64,000 nt of DNA from CAZGMN01 sp964645765 (GTDB taxonomy: Bacteria; Acidobacteriota; Aminicenantia; Aminicenantales; Aminicenantaceae), in assembly GCA_964645765.1 (NCBI GenBank), contig CAZYBE010000011.1:29355-93354 (forward strand), given 5' to 3'. The notes beneath the pieces were generated by a model. The model saw nothing but the letters and a program-made list of their open reading frames with translations. It was not told the origin of the DNA and did no database searches. Below, one piece after another: positions 51,241 through 59,513 of this stretch. Each line of letters opens with the position of its first letter. Positions within the stretch are counted from its first letter, which is position 1. A program made the translations under genes and the position numbers.

Positions 51241-51771
51241 TCAGCCTTGTTTTGCAAAACTATAGGTTTTCTTGCCTCTTTGAGACTGGACAAAGAGGTT
51301 AGTCGAAGTGACATTTTCCAGTATGTTTTGTTCTTTCAGGTGATGGTCGCTGAAAGACAGAATTCCATTCGGCTTCAATATCCGGTGCAACTCTTTTAAT
51401 ACGGCTTGACCGTCTTCCAAGTCATGATAGGTATCGTAGAGAAGGACTGCGTCCACACTTTGATCCGGTAATCCCGTTTTACAGTCGGAATGAATCGTCT
51501 CGACATTCGTGAGGCGTTTCTTTGAAGCAATCTTCCGAATCCTTTGCAAGGCAAGGGGATGGACATCCAGAGCATAAATTTTGCCTGTTATGCCTGCCAA
51601 CTCTGCGAGTGGAATTAAATAGCTTCCCGGACCACAGCCATAATCCAGCACATGAAAGCCCGGCTTTATTCCTACTTCTTTCAAGATGTTCCTTCGAGAA
51701 AAAAATAAATCGCGAATCTTATAAGTGAGAGACATCAGTTTGAAATCAAGGCCTGATTTTGGCTTTTCCAT
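51241..51771 (-). CDS. Class I SAM-dependent methyltransferase
   Basis: 176 residues with the SAM-binding motif VLDYGCGPGSY (motif I), acidic ALDVHP, DCKTGLPDQSVDAVLLYD (motif II/III region) and HRILKPNGILSFSDHH. The substrate is unknown; the form resembles UbiE/small-molecule methyltransferases. It stands alone on the minus strand, divergent from the Fur-family gene, with no evident partner. Confidence 0.85.
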   Translation of the reverse strand: MEKPKSGLDFKLMSLTYKIRDLFFSRRNILKEVGIKPGFHVLDYGCGPGSYLIPLAELAGITGKIYALDVHPLALQRIRKIASKKRLTNVETIHSDCKTGLPDQSVDAVLLYDTYHDLEDGQAVLKELHRILKPNGILSFSDHHLKEQNILENVTSTNLFVQSQRGKKTYSFAKQG

Positions 51772-52079
51772 TACCTCCTCCTAAATTCCATCTAAGAGGA
51801 ATGAGTGCCACTGATTGTCCGGACTCAGCCGGTCAAAAAAGCTGCAACGCTGCAGAAAAAGTATGGGCGCAAGCAGATACTCGATTCCTTGCCTAACCTT
51901 TCAATAATCAAGTCAACACGTCTTTTAAATATTACAGCATATAAAAGAATATTATAAAAGCAGTCACGGCTCGCAGCGCCAGGACTAGATACCCATTATC
52001 TCCCTAATTTGGGGAGATACAAGGCAGACATTGGGAAAAACCCACGAGAGAGAAAAAAAGAAAAAAAATTAATTAGGAC
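51772..52079. other. Divergent intergenic region with a hairpin
   Basis: No gene is seen. TATCTCCC (51997-52004) pairs perfectly with GGGAGATA (52012-52019) around a 7-base loop; no T-run follows on either strand, so it is more likely an RNA structure or protein site than a terminator. Confidence 0.4.
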
Positions 52080-52108
52080 TTGACAAGGAGAAAAAAATGC
52101 TTTAATGT
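52080..52108 (+). promoter_or_regulatory. Sigma-70-type promoter of the Fur-family operon
   Basis: TTGACA at 52080 (perfect -35) and TAATGT at 52103 (-10) are separated by 17 bp. The Fur box begins 7 bases downstream, so a bound repressor would cover the transcription start. Confidence 0.7.
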
Positions 52109-52114
52109 TTTATT

Positions 52115-52133
52115 GAAAATGATTATCATTATC
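52115..52133 (+). promoter_or_regulatory. Fur box
   Basis: GAAAATGATTATCATTATC matches 17 of 19 bases of the classical consensus and has the ATGATnATCAT-type palindrome. It lies 17 bases before the start of a Fur-family gene, indicating iron-dependent autoregulation of the whole operon. Confidence 0.85.
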
Positions 52134-52149
52134 GTTTTAAGGAGGTTCA

Positions 52150-52608
52150 ATGCCTGGTCCATTTAAATGGCAGCACCGGGTGTGCGGGCAGGTGGCCCGC
52201 TGGACCCTGCCCCGGGACGTCATCCTGGGCCTTCTGAGCCAGACTGACAAACACCTGAGCCCCAAGGAAATTTATGCATCTTTATATAAGATGTACCCCG
52301 GAATCGGCCTGACCACGGTTTACCGGACGCTTGACCTTTTGGCCAGGATGGGCATCATCACCCGGGTCAGCATCGGTGACGGCCAGAACAGGTATCAACT
52401 CAAGGGAGACTCAAAGAAAGACCATCACCATCATCTCATCTGCACCCGATGCGGCAAAATCATCAATTACCGTGACTTTGTGCAAGAAGAGCTGGACCTG
52501 GTGAAAAAGACAGAAGAAGCCCTGACCGAAAGATACAATTTTGCCATCAATGACCACAACATTGAATTCTTAGGCTTATGTAAAAACTGTCAACCAAAAA
52601 ATCCTTAA
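52150..52608 (+). CDS. Fur-family metal-dependent repressor
   Basis: 152 residues. An N-terminal winged helix (about 15-90: HLSPKEIYASLYKMYPGIGLTTVYRTLDLL) is followed by the metal-binding dimer domain with HHHHLICTRCGK and a C-terminal LCKNC, together two Cys pairs for a structural zinc. The near-perfect Fur box upstream favours Fur over Zur or PerR. AAGGAGG precedes the ATG. It heads a cluster of metal-cofactor proteins and probably shuts it down when iron is plentiful. Confidence 0.88.
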   Translation: MPGPFKWQHRVCGQVARWTLPRDVILGLLSQTDKHLSPKEIYASLYKMYPGIGLTTVYRTLDLLARMGIITRVSIGDGQNRYQLKGDSKKDHHHHLICTRCGKIINYRDFVQEELDLVKKTEEALTERYNFAINDHNIEFLGLCKNCQPKNP

Positions 52609-52625
52609 AAAAGGAGGTAAAAAAA

Positions 52626-52970
52626 ATGCCAATGGGAAATAGAACAGGTCCCTGGGGACTAGGCCCGAGAAGCGGGCGTGGCATGGGATATTGTTCCGGT
52701 TACTCTTATCCAGGATTCATGAATCCAGGGCCAGGCTTCCTTTCCGGCCGCGGATTCGGACGGGGATTTGGTAGAGGCCTGGGCTTTGGCAGGGGACGCG
52801 GCTTCTGGCGGACTGGTTATGGTCGGTGTTGGGGATATCCTTATCCGCTGGTTTCCCCATCTACCTATCCGCCAGAAATGATGTACGGCTATCCCTTCCC
52901 GCCTGCCTATAGCTATCCCTATAGAATTAGCTCCATGCCCTGGTCTCAACCCGGTGGACCAAAAAGTTAA
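52626..52970 (+). CDS. DUF5320-like Gly/Tyr/Pro-rich protein
   Basis: 114 residues, starting MPMGNRTGPWGLGPRSGRGM, the typical start of DUF5320-type proteins, then GFGRGFGRGLGFGRGRG and a Pro/Tyr-rich tail. The composition suggests a flexible protein. Such genes usually accompany NifX-like and Mrp genes, as here. AAAAGGAGG precedes the ATG, 17 bases after the Fur-family stop. Function unknown. Confidence 0.75.
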   Translation: MPMGNRTGPWGLGPRSGRGMGYCSGYSYPGFMNPGPGFLSGRGFGRGFGRGLGFGRGRGFWRTGYGRCWGYPYPLVSPSTYPPEMMYGYPFPPAYSYPYRISSMPWSQPGGPKS

Positions 52971-53009
52971 TTAAGAACGAGAATTTTCCGAGGAAAGGAG
53001 GTGAGTCAA

Positions 53010-53240
53010 ATGCCATTTGGAATGGGACGTGCAGGATGGTTTTGTGGGCCTCATTTTACGTCCTGGATGAGATGCTGGAGTCCGTGGTTCATGACGCCCT
53101 ATGGGACGCCTTTTCCGCCTTTTGCTCAGGATGAAGAAGTCGCTTTCCTTGAAGAGCAGACCAAAATCCTGGAGGATCAACTCGGCCAGATCCGAGAAAG
53201 GCTCGATGAGCTCAAAAAACAAAAAAAGGAGTCAAAATGA
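53010..53240 (+). CDS. Small aromatic-rich protein with coiled-coil tail
   Basis: 76 residues from the ATG at 53010, placed by a full AAAGGAGGTGA site just upstream; the GTG at 53001 lies inside that site. The N-terminal half is rich in Trp, Phe, Pro and Met (MPFGMGRAGWFCGPHF), the C-terminal half is a coiled coil (AFLEEQTKILEDQLGQIRER). The same layout occurs in the next protein, so they probably pair. Role unknown. Confidence 0.7.
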   Translation: MPFGMGRAGWFCGPHFTSWMRCWSPWFMTPYGTPFPPFAQDEEVAFLEEQTKILEDQLGQIRERLDELKKQKKESK

Positions 53241-53593
53241 GACATAGAAGGATGTATCAGTTTACCGGATTGCCCGGCTGGATGAGATTCGGTTTTTCTC
53301 CCGGCTGGGTGGGCAGAAGCCCGTCCGGCCTTGGCCCCTGTGCCCAATACCTTCTCCACGGGACATGGCCGACCCCCCAGATGAATTTTGCTTGGCTCCA
53401 GGGGCAGATTCCTTTTTCTCCTGCGCCGGGATTTCCCATGCCTGGCTACCCTACGCCTTATGACCCCTGGGGAGCCGCGGATATAACGCCTGAGAAAGAG
53501 CTCGAATTTCTCAAAGCAGCGGCGGAGAGGACTAAGGATGAACTGGCAGCGATTGAAAAGCGCATCAAAGAACTCGAAGGAGAAAACGGATGA
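53237..53593 (+). CDS. DUF5320-like protein with coiled-coil tail
   Basis: 118 residues: Gly/Pro/aromatic-rich region (1-80) and a coiled coil (about 83-115: ELEFLKAAAERTKDELAAI). It overlaps the previous gene by 4 bases (ATGA) and the next one by 4, so the three are translated together. The coiled coil resembles the C-terminal tail of the next gene product, hinting at a shared complex. Confidence 0.7.
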   Translation: MRHRRMYQFTGLPGWMRFGFSPGWVGRSPSGLGPCAQYLLHGTWPTPQMNFAWLQGQIPFSPAPGFPMPGYPTPYDPWGAADITPEKELEFLKAAAERTKDELAAIEKRIKELEGENG

Positions 53594-54240
53594 AAATCGC
53601 TGTTTCTGCCTCCAGCCCAGATTTCGGTGCTTCCGTTGACCCGAGGTTTGGAAGATGCCCTTATTTCCTTTTTGTTGACCCCGAAACCATGGAATTTGAA
53701 GCGGTGGAAAATCCCAACATTTCCTCTGCCAGTGGAGCGGGTATCCAATCGGCACAGCTTATCGCTAACAAGGGGGCCAGGGCTTTGCTTACAGGAAGCT
53801 GCGGGCCCAACGCCTTCCAAACTCTCCAAGCGGCTGGAGTAGAGGTCATTGTCGGGGTTATGGGAAGCATCAAAGAAGCTGTGGAGCAGTATAAGGCGGG
53901 AAAATTCCAGCCAATCACTCAGCCCAACGTCCCTTCTCATTTTGGCTTGGGCGGAAGCGGAGCCATGGGGCCAGGTTTCGGCATGGGTAGAGGAATGGGA
54001 CAAGGAATGGGTCGCGGCATGGGCCGGGGAATGGGCAAAAGCGGGGGAAGAGGCTCCGGAAGGAGAATGGGATATCAAGAGCCGTTTGAAAATCCAATTT
54101 CTCCCTCTTTTGAGACAAATAAACCTCCGCTTTCTCCCCCCGAGGAGCTCGAACTATTGAAGCGTCAGTCTGCAGATCTTCGTCATCAGATGGACAATAT
54201 TTCAAAAAGAATCGAGGATATAGAAAAGAAAAATAAATGA
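53590..54240 (+). CDS. NifX/NifB-type cofactor-binding protein with Gly/Met-rich linker
   Basis: 216 residues. The dinitrogenase iron-molybdenum cofactor-binding domain spans 1-105 (VDPRFGRCPYFLFVD; GAGIQSAQLI; LLTGSCGPNA). A linker (119-161) of repeated GMGRGMG units follows, then a coiled coil (about 182-216). Such domains bind iron or iron-molybdenum clusters; no nitrogenase genes are near, so a general Fe-S carrier role is more likely. It overlaps its upstream neighbour by 4 bases. Confidence 0.82.
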   Translation: MKIAVSASSPDFGASVDPRFGRCPYFLFVDPETMEFEAVENPNISSASGAGIQSAQLIANKGARALLTGSCGPNAFQTLQAAGVEVIVGVMGSIKEAVEQYKAGKFQPITQPNVPSHFGLGGSGAMGPGFGMGRGMGQGMGRGMGRGMGKSGGRGSGRRMGYQEPFENPISPSFETNKPPLSPPEELELLKRQSADLRHQMDNISKRIEDIEKKNK

Positions 54241-54300
54241 ATATTTATGCCAAATTTTTGTGCCGATAAGTCTTATTCAGACAAATGAAGGAGAAAATAC

Positions 54301-55008
54301 ATGAAAGTCGCTATTTCAACAGAAAACGGATATGTTTCGCCTCATTTCGGCCGGTGTCCTTCCTACACCCTCGTTGAAATCAGAGAAGGAAAAATCATCG
54401 GTAGAGAGGAAATCCCTAACCCGGGCCATCAGCCGGGCTTTCTTCCCGGCTATTTGGCAGAAAGGGGAGTCCATTGCATTATTGCCGGCGGAATGGGTCC
54501 TCGGGCTCAAGACCTTTTTGCTCAGAATAATATCGAGACGATTATCGGCGTTGAGGGCCAGATCGATGACGTCATCGAGAAATTTTTAAAGAACGAACTC
54601 AAGGCAGGGCAGGACTTATGTAATCACGGACACGGCGGGGAGCAGGGGCTGGGCCATCAACACTGTGAGGAAAAGCATCCGGTCCAGGCAGGTCAAAAGC
54701 TCTGCTTCAGTGCAGCCGGAAAGGACCTGGAAGCGGAAATCGACCCAAGATTTGGGAGAGCGCGCTACTTTTTGATCGCCGACCCGAAGACTCTCGAATT
54801 TGAAACTCTGGAAAACCCCGCTGCGGAAGAAATCCAGGGGGCAGGAATCCGAACTGCCCAGCTTATTTCGAGTAAAAACGTCGGGACAGTCATCACCGGA
54901 GATTGCGGGCCTAACGCTCTCCGCGCTCTTAAGGCTTCAGGCATCAAGGTTATCACCGGAGCGCGGGGAAAGATCAGAGACGTCCTTCTCAAATATCGGT
55001 CTGACTGA
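54301..55008 (+). CDS. Tandem NifX-type protein with His/Cys-rich linker
   Basis: 235 residues with two cofactor-binding domains: 1-100 (SPHFGRCPSYTLVE; IAGGMGPRAQD) and 133-235 (EIDPRFGRARYFLIAD; ITGDCGPNALR). The linker, about 107-126, has five His and two Cys (CNHGHGG...HQHCEEKH), a likely metal site. The second domain resembles the gene at 53590 more than the first does, suggesting fusion of two different paralogues. It lies directly before the Mrp-type gene. Confidence 0.82.
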   Translation: MKVAISTENGYVSPHFGRCPSYTLVEIREGKIIGREEIPNPGHQPGFLPGYLAERGVHCIIAGGMGPRAQDLFAQNNIETIIGVEGQIDDVIEKFLKNELKAGQDLCNHGHGGEQGLGHQHCEEKHPVQAGQKLCFSAAGKDLEAEIDPRFGRARYFLIADPKTLEFETLENPAAEEIQGAGIRTAQLISSKNVGTVITGDCGPNALRALKASGIKVITGARGKIRDVLLKYRSD

Positions 55009-55017
55009 GGTGCACTG

Positions 55018-55836
55018 ATGGCCGCTAAAGAAGAAGATATAAGACTCTCCCGGGCTCTGGCTAAAATCAAGAATCGGCTCCTCGTTTTCAGCGGAAAAGG
55101 CGGGGTGGGGAAGAGCACCGTGGCCGCCAACCTGGCCCTTGCTCTGGCGATGAAGAATTTTAAGGTGGGGCTGCTGGATGTGGATATCCACGGCCCGAAC
55201 TTGCCCAAAATGCTGGGCGTTGAGGAAAAACGGCTTGAGATTTCCCCGCAGAGGATAAAAGCCGTGGAGGTCAACGGCAATCTCAAGCTCGTCTCCATGG
55301 CCTTTCTTCTTGAAGACCCGGACCTTCCCGTCATCTGGAGGGGCCCGATGAAGATGAAGGTCATCCAGCAGTTTTTAAGCGATGTGGAGTGGGGGGAGCT
55401 TGACTGGCTGGTCGTCGACTCTCCTCCTGGAACGGGCGATGAACCCCTTTCGGTCGCCCAGCTCATTCCCGCCACAGGCGCCATTATCGTCACCACCCCC
55501 CAGGAAGTTTCGCTCATGGATTCACGGAAGGCGGTTGTTTTTGCCCGGAAGCTAAACCTGAAAATCTACGGAATCATAGAAAACATGAGCGGCCTCATCT
55601 GTCCTCACTGCGGCAATAAGATTGATCTTTTTAAAGAAGGCGGCGGGTTCAGGGCGGCCCTGCAGATGGGAGTCCCCTTCCTGGGTAAAATCCCGATTGA
55701 CCCCCGGATTGTGGCTTCTGGAGACGACGGCAAGCCTTTTGTCTCCAGCCTCCCTAGTTCAGAAGCGAGTTTGGCCTTTATGAAAATTGTGGACAAAATA
55801 ATCGAGGATGCGACTCCGCCAAAAAAGCAGTCTTAA
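55018..55836 (+). CDS. Mrp/NBP35-type P-loop ATPase (Fe-S carrier)
   Basis: 272 residues with the deviant P-loop GKGGVGKS at 26-33, switch-like VVDSPPGTGDE and the C-terminal CPHC pair (NMSGLICPHCG) that holds a bridging 4Fe-4S cluster in this family. It is expected to load clusters onto target proteins in the cytoplasm. GAGGTG precedes the ATG, 9 bases after the tandem NifX gene. Confidence 0.92.
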   Translation: MAAKEEDIRLSRALAKIKNRLLVFSGKGGVGKSTVAANLALALAMKNFKVGLLDVDIHGPNLPKMLGVEEKRLEISPQRIKAVEVNGNLKLVSMAFLLEDPDLPVIWRGPMKMKVIQQFLSDVEWGELDWLVVDSPPGTGDEPLSVAQLIPATGAIIVTTPQEVSLMDSRKAVVFARKLNLKIYGIIENMSGLICPHCGNKIDLFKEGGGFRAALQMGVPFLGKIPIDPRIVASGDDGKPFVSSLPSSEASLAFMKIVDKIIEDATPPKKQS

Positions 55837-55933
55837 CCACCATAAGCTTTCCTTCTGGAAAGACATGAAGGTGGACGAGCTCGCCGGGAATCTGATGAGG
55901 GAAGAGAGGGATGTCATGGAATCTTATAATTAA
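55808..55933 (+). CDS. Possible 41-residue protein overlapping the Mrp gene end
   Basis: An ATG at 55808 opens a frame of 41 codons ending in TAA at 55931-55933; a second ATG at 55865 follows GGAAAG and would give 22 residues (MKVDELAGNLMREERDVMES). The charged helical text looks protein-like, but it is short and overlaps the Mrp gene. No family is recognised. Confidence 0.25.
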   Translation: MRLRQKSSLNHHKLSFWKDMKVDELAGNLMREERDVMESYN

Positions 55934-55948
55934 TAAGAGGAGGCTAAG

Positions 55949-56149
55949 ATGCCTGGACAAGGAAAAGGATTCGGTCAGGGAGGCCGAGGGAGAGGTTTTG
56001 GCGGCGGCCGTGGCCGCCTGGGAGGAAGAAGTTTGGGGCCTGGCGGTGAATGTTTTTGCCCGAATTGCGGAACACGCGTTTCCCATCAAGCCGGCACCCC
56101 CTGTTACCAGATTGCCTGTCCCGAATGCGGGACAAAAATGACCCGCTGA
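55949..56149 (+). CDS. Small Gly/Arg-rich zinc-ribbon protein
   Basis: 66 residues: a Gly/Arg-rich N-terminus (1-33) and a zinc ribbon with CPNCG and CPECG pairs (about 38-62) ending TKMTR. Proteins of this kind regularly accompany DUF5320, NifX and Mrp genes. AAGAGGAGG precedes the ATG. Confidence 0.75.
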   Translation: MPGQGKGFGQGGRGRGFGGGRGRLGGRSLGPGGECFCPNCGTRVSHQAGTPCYQIACPECGTKMTR

Positions 56150-56159
56150 GAAGAAAAAA

Positions 56160-56405
56160 ATGCCTATCTATGAATACAAATGTATGAAGTGCGGCAAGGT
56201 GATTGAAATTTTCCTCAGGTCAACACGCGAGACGACAACCGTTGTCTGCCCGGATTGCGGGAGCACGAATCTTAAAAAGATATTTTCCACACCCGCCACT
56301 GTAACAATCGGGAAGTCATCGGCTCCAGGGACCACCTGCTGCGGCCGGAAAGAGCGATGCTCGACCCCTCCCTGTTCCACAGGCGGGACTTGCCGCCGGG
56401 ATTAA
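56160..56405 (+). CDS. FmdB-family zinc-ribbon protein
   Basis: 81 residues starting MPIYEYKCMKCGKVIEIF, the FmdB signature, with a second pair CPDCG and the conserved KKIFSTP. The tail adds five more Cys (TTCCGRKERCSTPPCSTGGTC), unusual for the family and possibly another metal site. It lies 10 bases after the previous gene. Confidence 0.85.
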   Translation: MPIYEYKCMKCGKVIEIFLRSTRETTTVVCPDCGSTNLKKIFSTPATVTIGKSSAPGTTCCGRKERCSTPPCSTGGTCRRD

Positions 56406-56453
56406 CCTTACCGGCAGTTCGGAAAAATAAAGCTAATTCGCTGAAAGAGATGA

Positions 56454-57248
56454 ATGCCCATGATAAAGGGCTTCATGATTTTGATGATTCTATTTCTCAT
56501 ATCCTCTATCGGAGCTCTTGCCATGCAAATCCATCAACCCATAGAAATCACCATCGTTTATGACAACAATCCTTACGACAAAAATCTCCGGACAGATTGG
56601 GGCCTTTCTTGCTTCATCAGTGGTCTGAGCAAAACCCTGCTCTTTGATTCAGGAAAAGACAGTCAGATACTCCTCTCCAATATGAAAAAATTGGAGATCG
56701 ACCCTCGTTCTGTGGAAGTCGTTATTCTATCCCATGAACATAAGGACCATACGGGCGGGCTGGAAGGCCTTCTTAAAGAGAAGCCTGGAATTGAGGTCTG
56801 GGCTCCACACTTTTTTGATTCATCTTTCAAAGAAATGGTCAAAAGAAATGGAGGCCGTCTTGTAGAAGTCAGCGGCTTTCAAAAAATTTGCGATGGCGCC
56901 TACACCACAGGAGTCATCCAGGGCTGGATAAAAGAACAGTCCCTCATCCTGGATTCTCCGCAGGGAATCATCCTGATCACAGGATGTGCCCATCCAAGAA
57001 TCGCCAACATCATCGACAAAGTCAAAGCGCTCATGGACAAAGATATCTACTTAATCCTGGGCGGCTTTCATCTGGCGGGATTTCCCAAGAAGGAAATAAG
57101 AGAAATTATCGCCCACTTCAAGGAGGCGGGAGTAAAAAAAGTGGGACCCTGCCATTGTTCGGGCGATGAGGCACAGAAATTGTTTGAAGAGGAATACGGC
57201 AAAGATTTTGTCCGGGTCGGGGTGGGCAGAAGGATTCAAATTCAATGA
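56454..57248 (+). CDS. Exported MBL-fold metallohydrolase
   Basis: 264 residues with an N-terminal hydrophobic segment (about 6-24, likely a signal peptide). The metallo-beta-lactamase motif LSHEHKDHTGG and a later GCAHPRI are present; the form matches the branch that includes dihydropterin/ribofuranosylaminobenzene phosphate synthase-like proteins. The last base run ATGA overlaps the next gene by 4. Substrate unknown. Confidence 0.8.
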   Translation: MPMIKGFMILMILFLISSIGALAMQIHQPIEITIVYDNNPYDKNLRTDWGLSCFISGLSKTLLFDSGKDSQILLSNMKKLEIDPRSVEVVILSHEHKDHTGGLEGLLKEKPGIEVWAPHFFDSSFKEMVKRNGGRLVEVSGFQKICDGAYTTGVIQGWIKEQSLILDSPQGIILITGCAHPRIANIIDKVKALMDKDIYLILGGFHLAGFPKKEIREIIAHFKEAGVKKVGPCHCSGDEAQKLFEEEYGKDFVRVGVGRRIQIQ

Positions 57249-58087
57249 TTATCTCTATAGCCAGTGGTAAAGGAGGAACGGGAAAAACAACCGTCGCAGT
57301 GAGCCTGGCCCTTTCTCTTGAGGGAAGGCGGCCCGTGCAATTTCTGGATTGCGATGTCGAAGAGCCCAACGCTCATCTCTTTCTTAAGCCGTCAATCGAC
57401 AAGACCATCCCTGTTTTTATCCCGATTCCCGAAGTTGACGAATCCAAATGCACGTTCTGCGCCAAATGTGCAGAAGTATGCGCCTATCATGCCATCGCTG
57501 TCATAAAAAATACAGTCCTTGTTTTTTCCGAGCTCTGCCATGGCTGCGGCGGGTGCAGCCTCCTTTGCCCCGAGAAAGCCATAAAAGAAGTGGGAAAGAA
57601 GATCGGCGTTTTGGAGTTTGGTGAAGCAGGCGAACTCCAATTCCTTCGCGGGACGTTGGACGTCGGCGAGCCCATGTCTCCTCCTCTCATCCGAGCTGAA
57701 AAAAAATATATTGACTCAGCCCGAACGATTATCATCGACGTCCCGCCCGGAACATCCTGTCCGGTGATTGAAGCGACAAAAGGGAGTGACTTCTGCCTTT
57801 TGGTGACCGAGCCTACGCCTTTTGGGCTTCACGACCTTCGCCTGGCAGTAGAGACCGCAAGGCAACTCAAGATTCCTATCGGCGTCATCATCAATCGGGC
57901 GGGCCTGGGCGACCAGAAAGCCAAAGAATACTGCCGGAGAGAGAATATTCCGATTCTCATGAACATTCCTTTTGACCGGAAAATCGCTGAAGCTTACTCG
58001 GAAGGGATTCCGATGGTTGAAGCCATTCCTGCATACCGTCAAAAATTTTTCGATATTTTCGATAGGATTGAAAAAACTGCTGGATGA
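57245..58087 (+). CDS. MinD-type ATPase with inserted double ferredoxin domain (first)
   Basis: 280 residues: deviant Walker A SGKGGTGKT (7-15), an inserted 2[4Fe-4S] ferredoxin with Cys69, 72, 75, 79 and Cys98, 101, 104, 108, then IIDVPPGTSCPV and TEPTPFGLHD. These paired ATPases are widespread beside NifX-like genes in anaerobes; they are presumed to move electrons or clusters with ATP. It overlaps both neighbours by 4 bases. Confidence 0.9.
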   Translation: MIISIASGKGGTGKTTVAVSLALSLEGRRPVQFLDCDVEEPNAHLFLKPSIDKTIPVFIPIPEVDESKCTFCAKCAEVCAYHAIAVIKNTVLVFSELCHGCGGCSLLCPEKAIKEVGKKIGVLEFGEAGELQFLRGTLDVGEPMSPPLIRAEKKYIDSARTIIIDVPPGTSCPVIEATKGSDFCLLVTEPTPFGLHDLRLAVETARQLKIPIGVIINRAGLGDQKAKEYCRRENIPILMNIPFDRKIAEAYSEGIPMVEAIPAYRQKFFDIFDRIEKTAG

Positions 58088-58971
58088 AACAACTAGTTAT
58101 TATCAGCGGCAAGGGCGGGACAGGCAAAACTGTGCTTGCGGCTTGCTTTGCCACGCTGGCTGAAAAAAAAGTCATGGCAGACTGTGATGTGGACGCCTCC
58201 AACCTTCACCTGCTGCTTGATACTGACATTCAAGAGACCCACCGCTTCCAAGCCGGGAAAAAGGCTGTCCTCGACCCTGAAAAATGCGATCTCTGCGGGA
58301 ATTGTATTCCAGCCTGCCGATTTATGGCCATCTCCAAACAAGATGAAGAAATTAAGATTGACTCTATTTCCTGCGAGGGCTGCCAGGTGTGTTCTTATGT
58401 CTGTCCCGTCGGTGCGATTGCCATGGAAAACAACCTTTCCGGAGAATGGTATGTCTCGAAGACAAAATACGGGCCTTTTGTTCACGCCAGGCTCGGGATA
58501 GCCGAAGAGAATTCAGGAAAGTTGGTCAGCGAAGTCAGAAAAAAGTCTAGAGAAATCGCCGTTAAAGAAAATCTTGATTTTGTTATCATCGATGGGCCGC
58601 CGGGCATTGGATGTCCCGTGATTGCTTCTCTCTCCGGGACAGATATGGCCTTAGTGGTGACGGAGCCGACACTCTCCGGCATCCATGACATGGAGCGAGT
58701 TATTAGGGTAGCTGAGCATTTCAGAACAGAGACTGCGGTCTGCATCAATAAATATGATATTAACCTCGCTCACTCCCGCCGCATCGAAAAATGGTGCGAG
58801 GAACGCTCCATACCCGTCCTCGGAGAAATCCCGTTCGATGAAGTCGTCACTAAAGCCGTAAGCCAGGGAAAGCCGCTCACTGAATTCGTGAATAATTCCC
58901 TGACCCGTGAAATCAAGCATCTCTGGCTGAGAATTTGCAGCTTTCTTGAAAAGAAGGATCGCCAAGAGTAA
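58084..58971 (+). CDS. MinD-type ATPase with inserted double ferredoxin domain (second)
   Basis: 295 residues, paralogue of the previous gene: SGKGGTGKT (8-16), ferredoxin Cys68, 71, 74, 78 and Cys97, 100, 103, 107, then IIDGPPGIGCPV and TEPTLSGIHD. The two genes overlap by ATGA and probably encode a heterodimer. Walker A and both cluster sites are intact. Confidence 0.9.
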   Translation: MKQLVIISGKGGTGKTVLAACFATLAEKKVMADCDVDASNLHLLLDTDIQETHRFQAGKKAVLDPEKCDLCGNCIPACRFMAISKQDEEIKIDSISCEGCQVCSYVCPVGAIAMENNLSGEWYVSKTKYGPFVHARLGIAEENSGKLVSEVRKKSREIAVKENLDFVIIDGPPGIGCPVIASLSGTDMALVVTEPTLSGIHDMERVIRVAEHFRTETAVCINKYDINLAHSRRIEKWCEERSIPVLGEIPFDEVVTKAVSQGKPLTEFVNNSLTREIKHLWLRICSFLEKKDRQE

Positions 58972-59039
58972 AAAATGAAAGCCAATTGCCTTTTGGCGAA
59001 ATACTAAATATCGTTGGTATTTATTCTCGGAGAGTCAAA

Positions 59040-59513
59040 ATGGCCAAGGACGATAAGAATGGAGAAAAATTCGCCCGCGAGCTCCAGGAACAAATCATGG
59101 AGCAGATCCGCAAGCGTTACAGCCCAGCGGTGATCGACCACTGGCAGAATCCGCGTAATTTCCGGAAAATGGATGGCCCGGATGGCTATGCCCAGGTCAA
59201 AGGTACGTGCGGAGATACGATGGAGATGTTTATAAAACTCAAGGATGAAAAAATTATGGAATGTACTTTCCAGACAGACGGCTGCGGAACGACTATCGCC
59301 TGCGGAAGTGTGGCAACGGAGATAGCTTCAGAAAAAAGTTTTACCGGAGCCCTGGCCGCTGTAAGCGCCAACGAAATACTCAAGAAACTGGGCGGCCTGC
59401 CCGAGGAGGATGTCCACTGTGCCCAGCTCGTTGCGGAAACTCTAAGAAGGGCATTAGCAGATTATCTCTATCAGAAAAGCTCTCCTTGGAAAAAGCATTA
59501 TAGAAAGCCTTGA
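59040..59513 (+). CDS. IscU/NifU-type Fe-S cluster scaffold
   Basis: 157 residues from the ATG at 59040 (CGGAGAG upstream); an earlier start at 58986 is not needed. The three ligand cysteines are in GTCGD (57), DGCGTT (82) and VHCAQL (127), with Asp59 after the first. An N-terminal helical extension of about 25 residues precedes the usual start YSPAVIDHWQNPRNF. It assembles clusters that the upstream ATPases may carry. It ends the cluster; 59514-59690 holds no supported gene. Confidence 0.9.
   Translation: MAKDDKNGEKFARELQEQIMEQIRKRYSPAVIDHWQNPRNFRKMDGPDGYAQVKGTCGDTMEMFIKLKDEKIMECTFQTDGCGTTIACGSVATEIASEKSFTGALAAVSANEILKKLGGLPEEDVHCAQLVAETLRRALADYLYQKSSPWKKHYRKP

Noticed and set aside
53836..54065. 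CRISPR-like or satellite repeat in the GGNATGGG-rich stretch
   Set aside because: The periodicity comes from Gly-Met-Gly-Arg codons in an open frame, with no spacers.
52659..54205. Antisense ORFs over the Gly-rich genes
   Set aside because: Low-complexity GC-rich text opens the reverse frames; no binding sites or domains support them.
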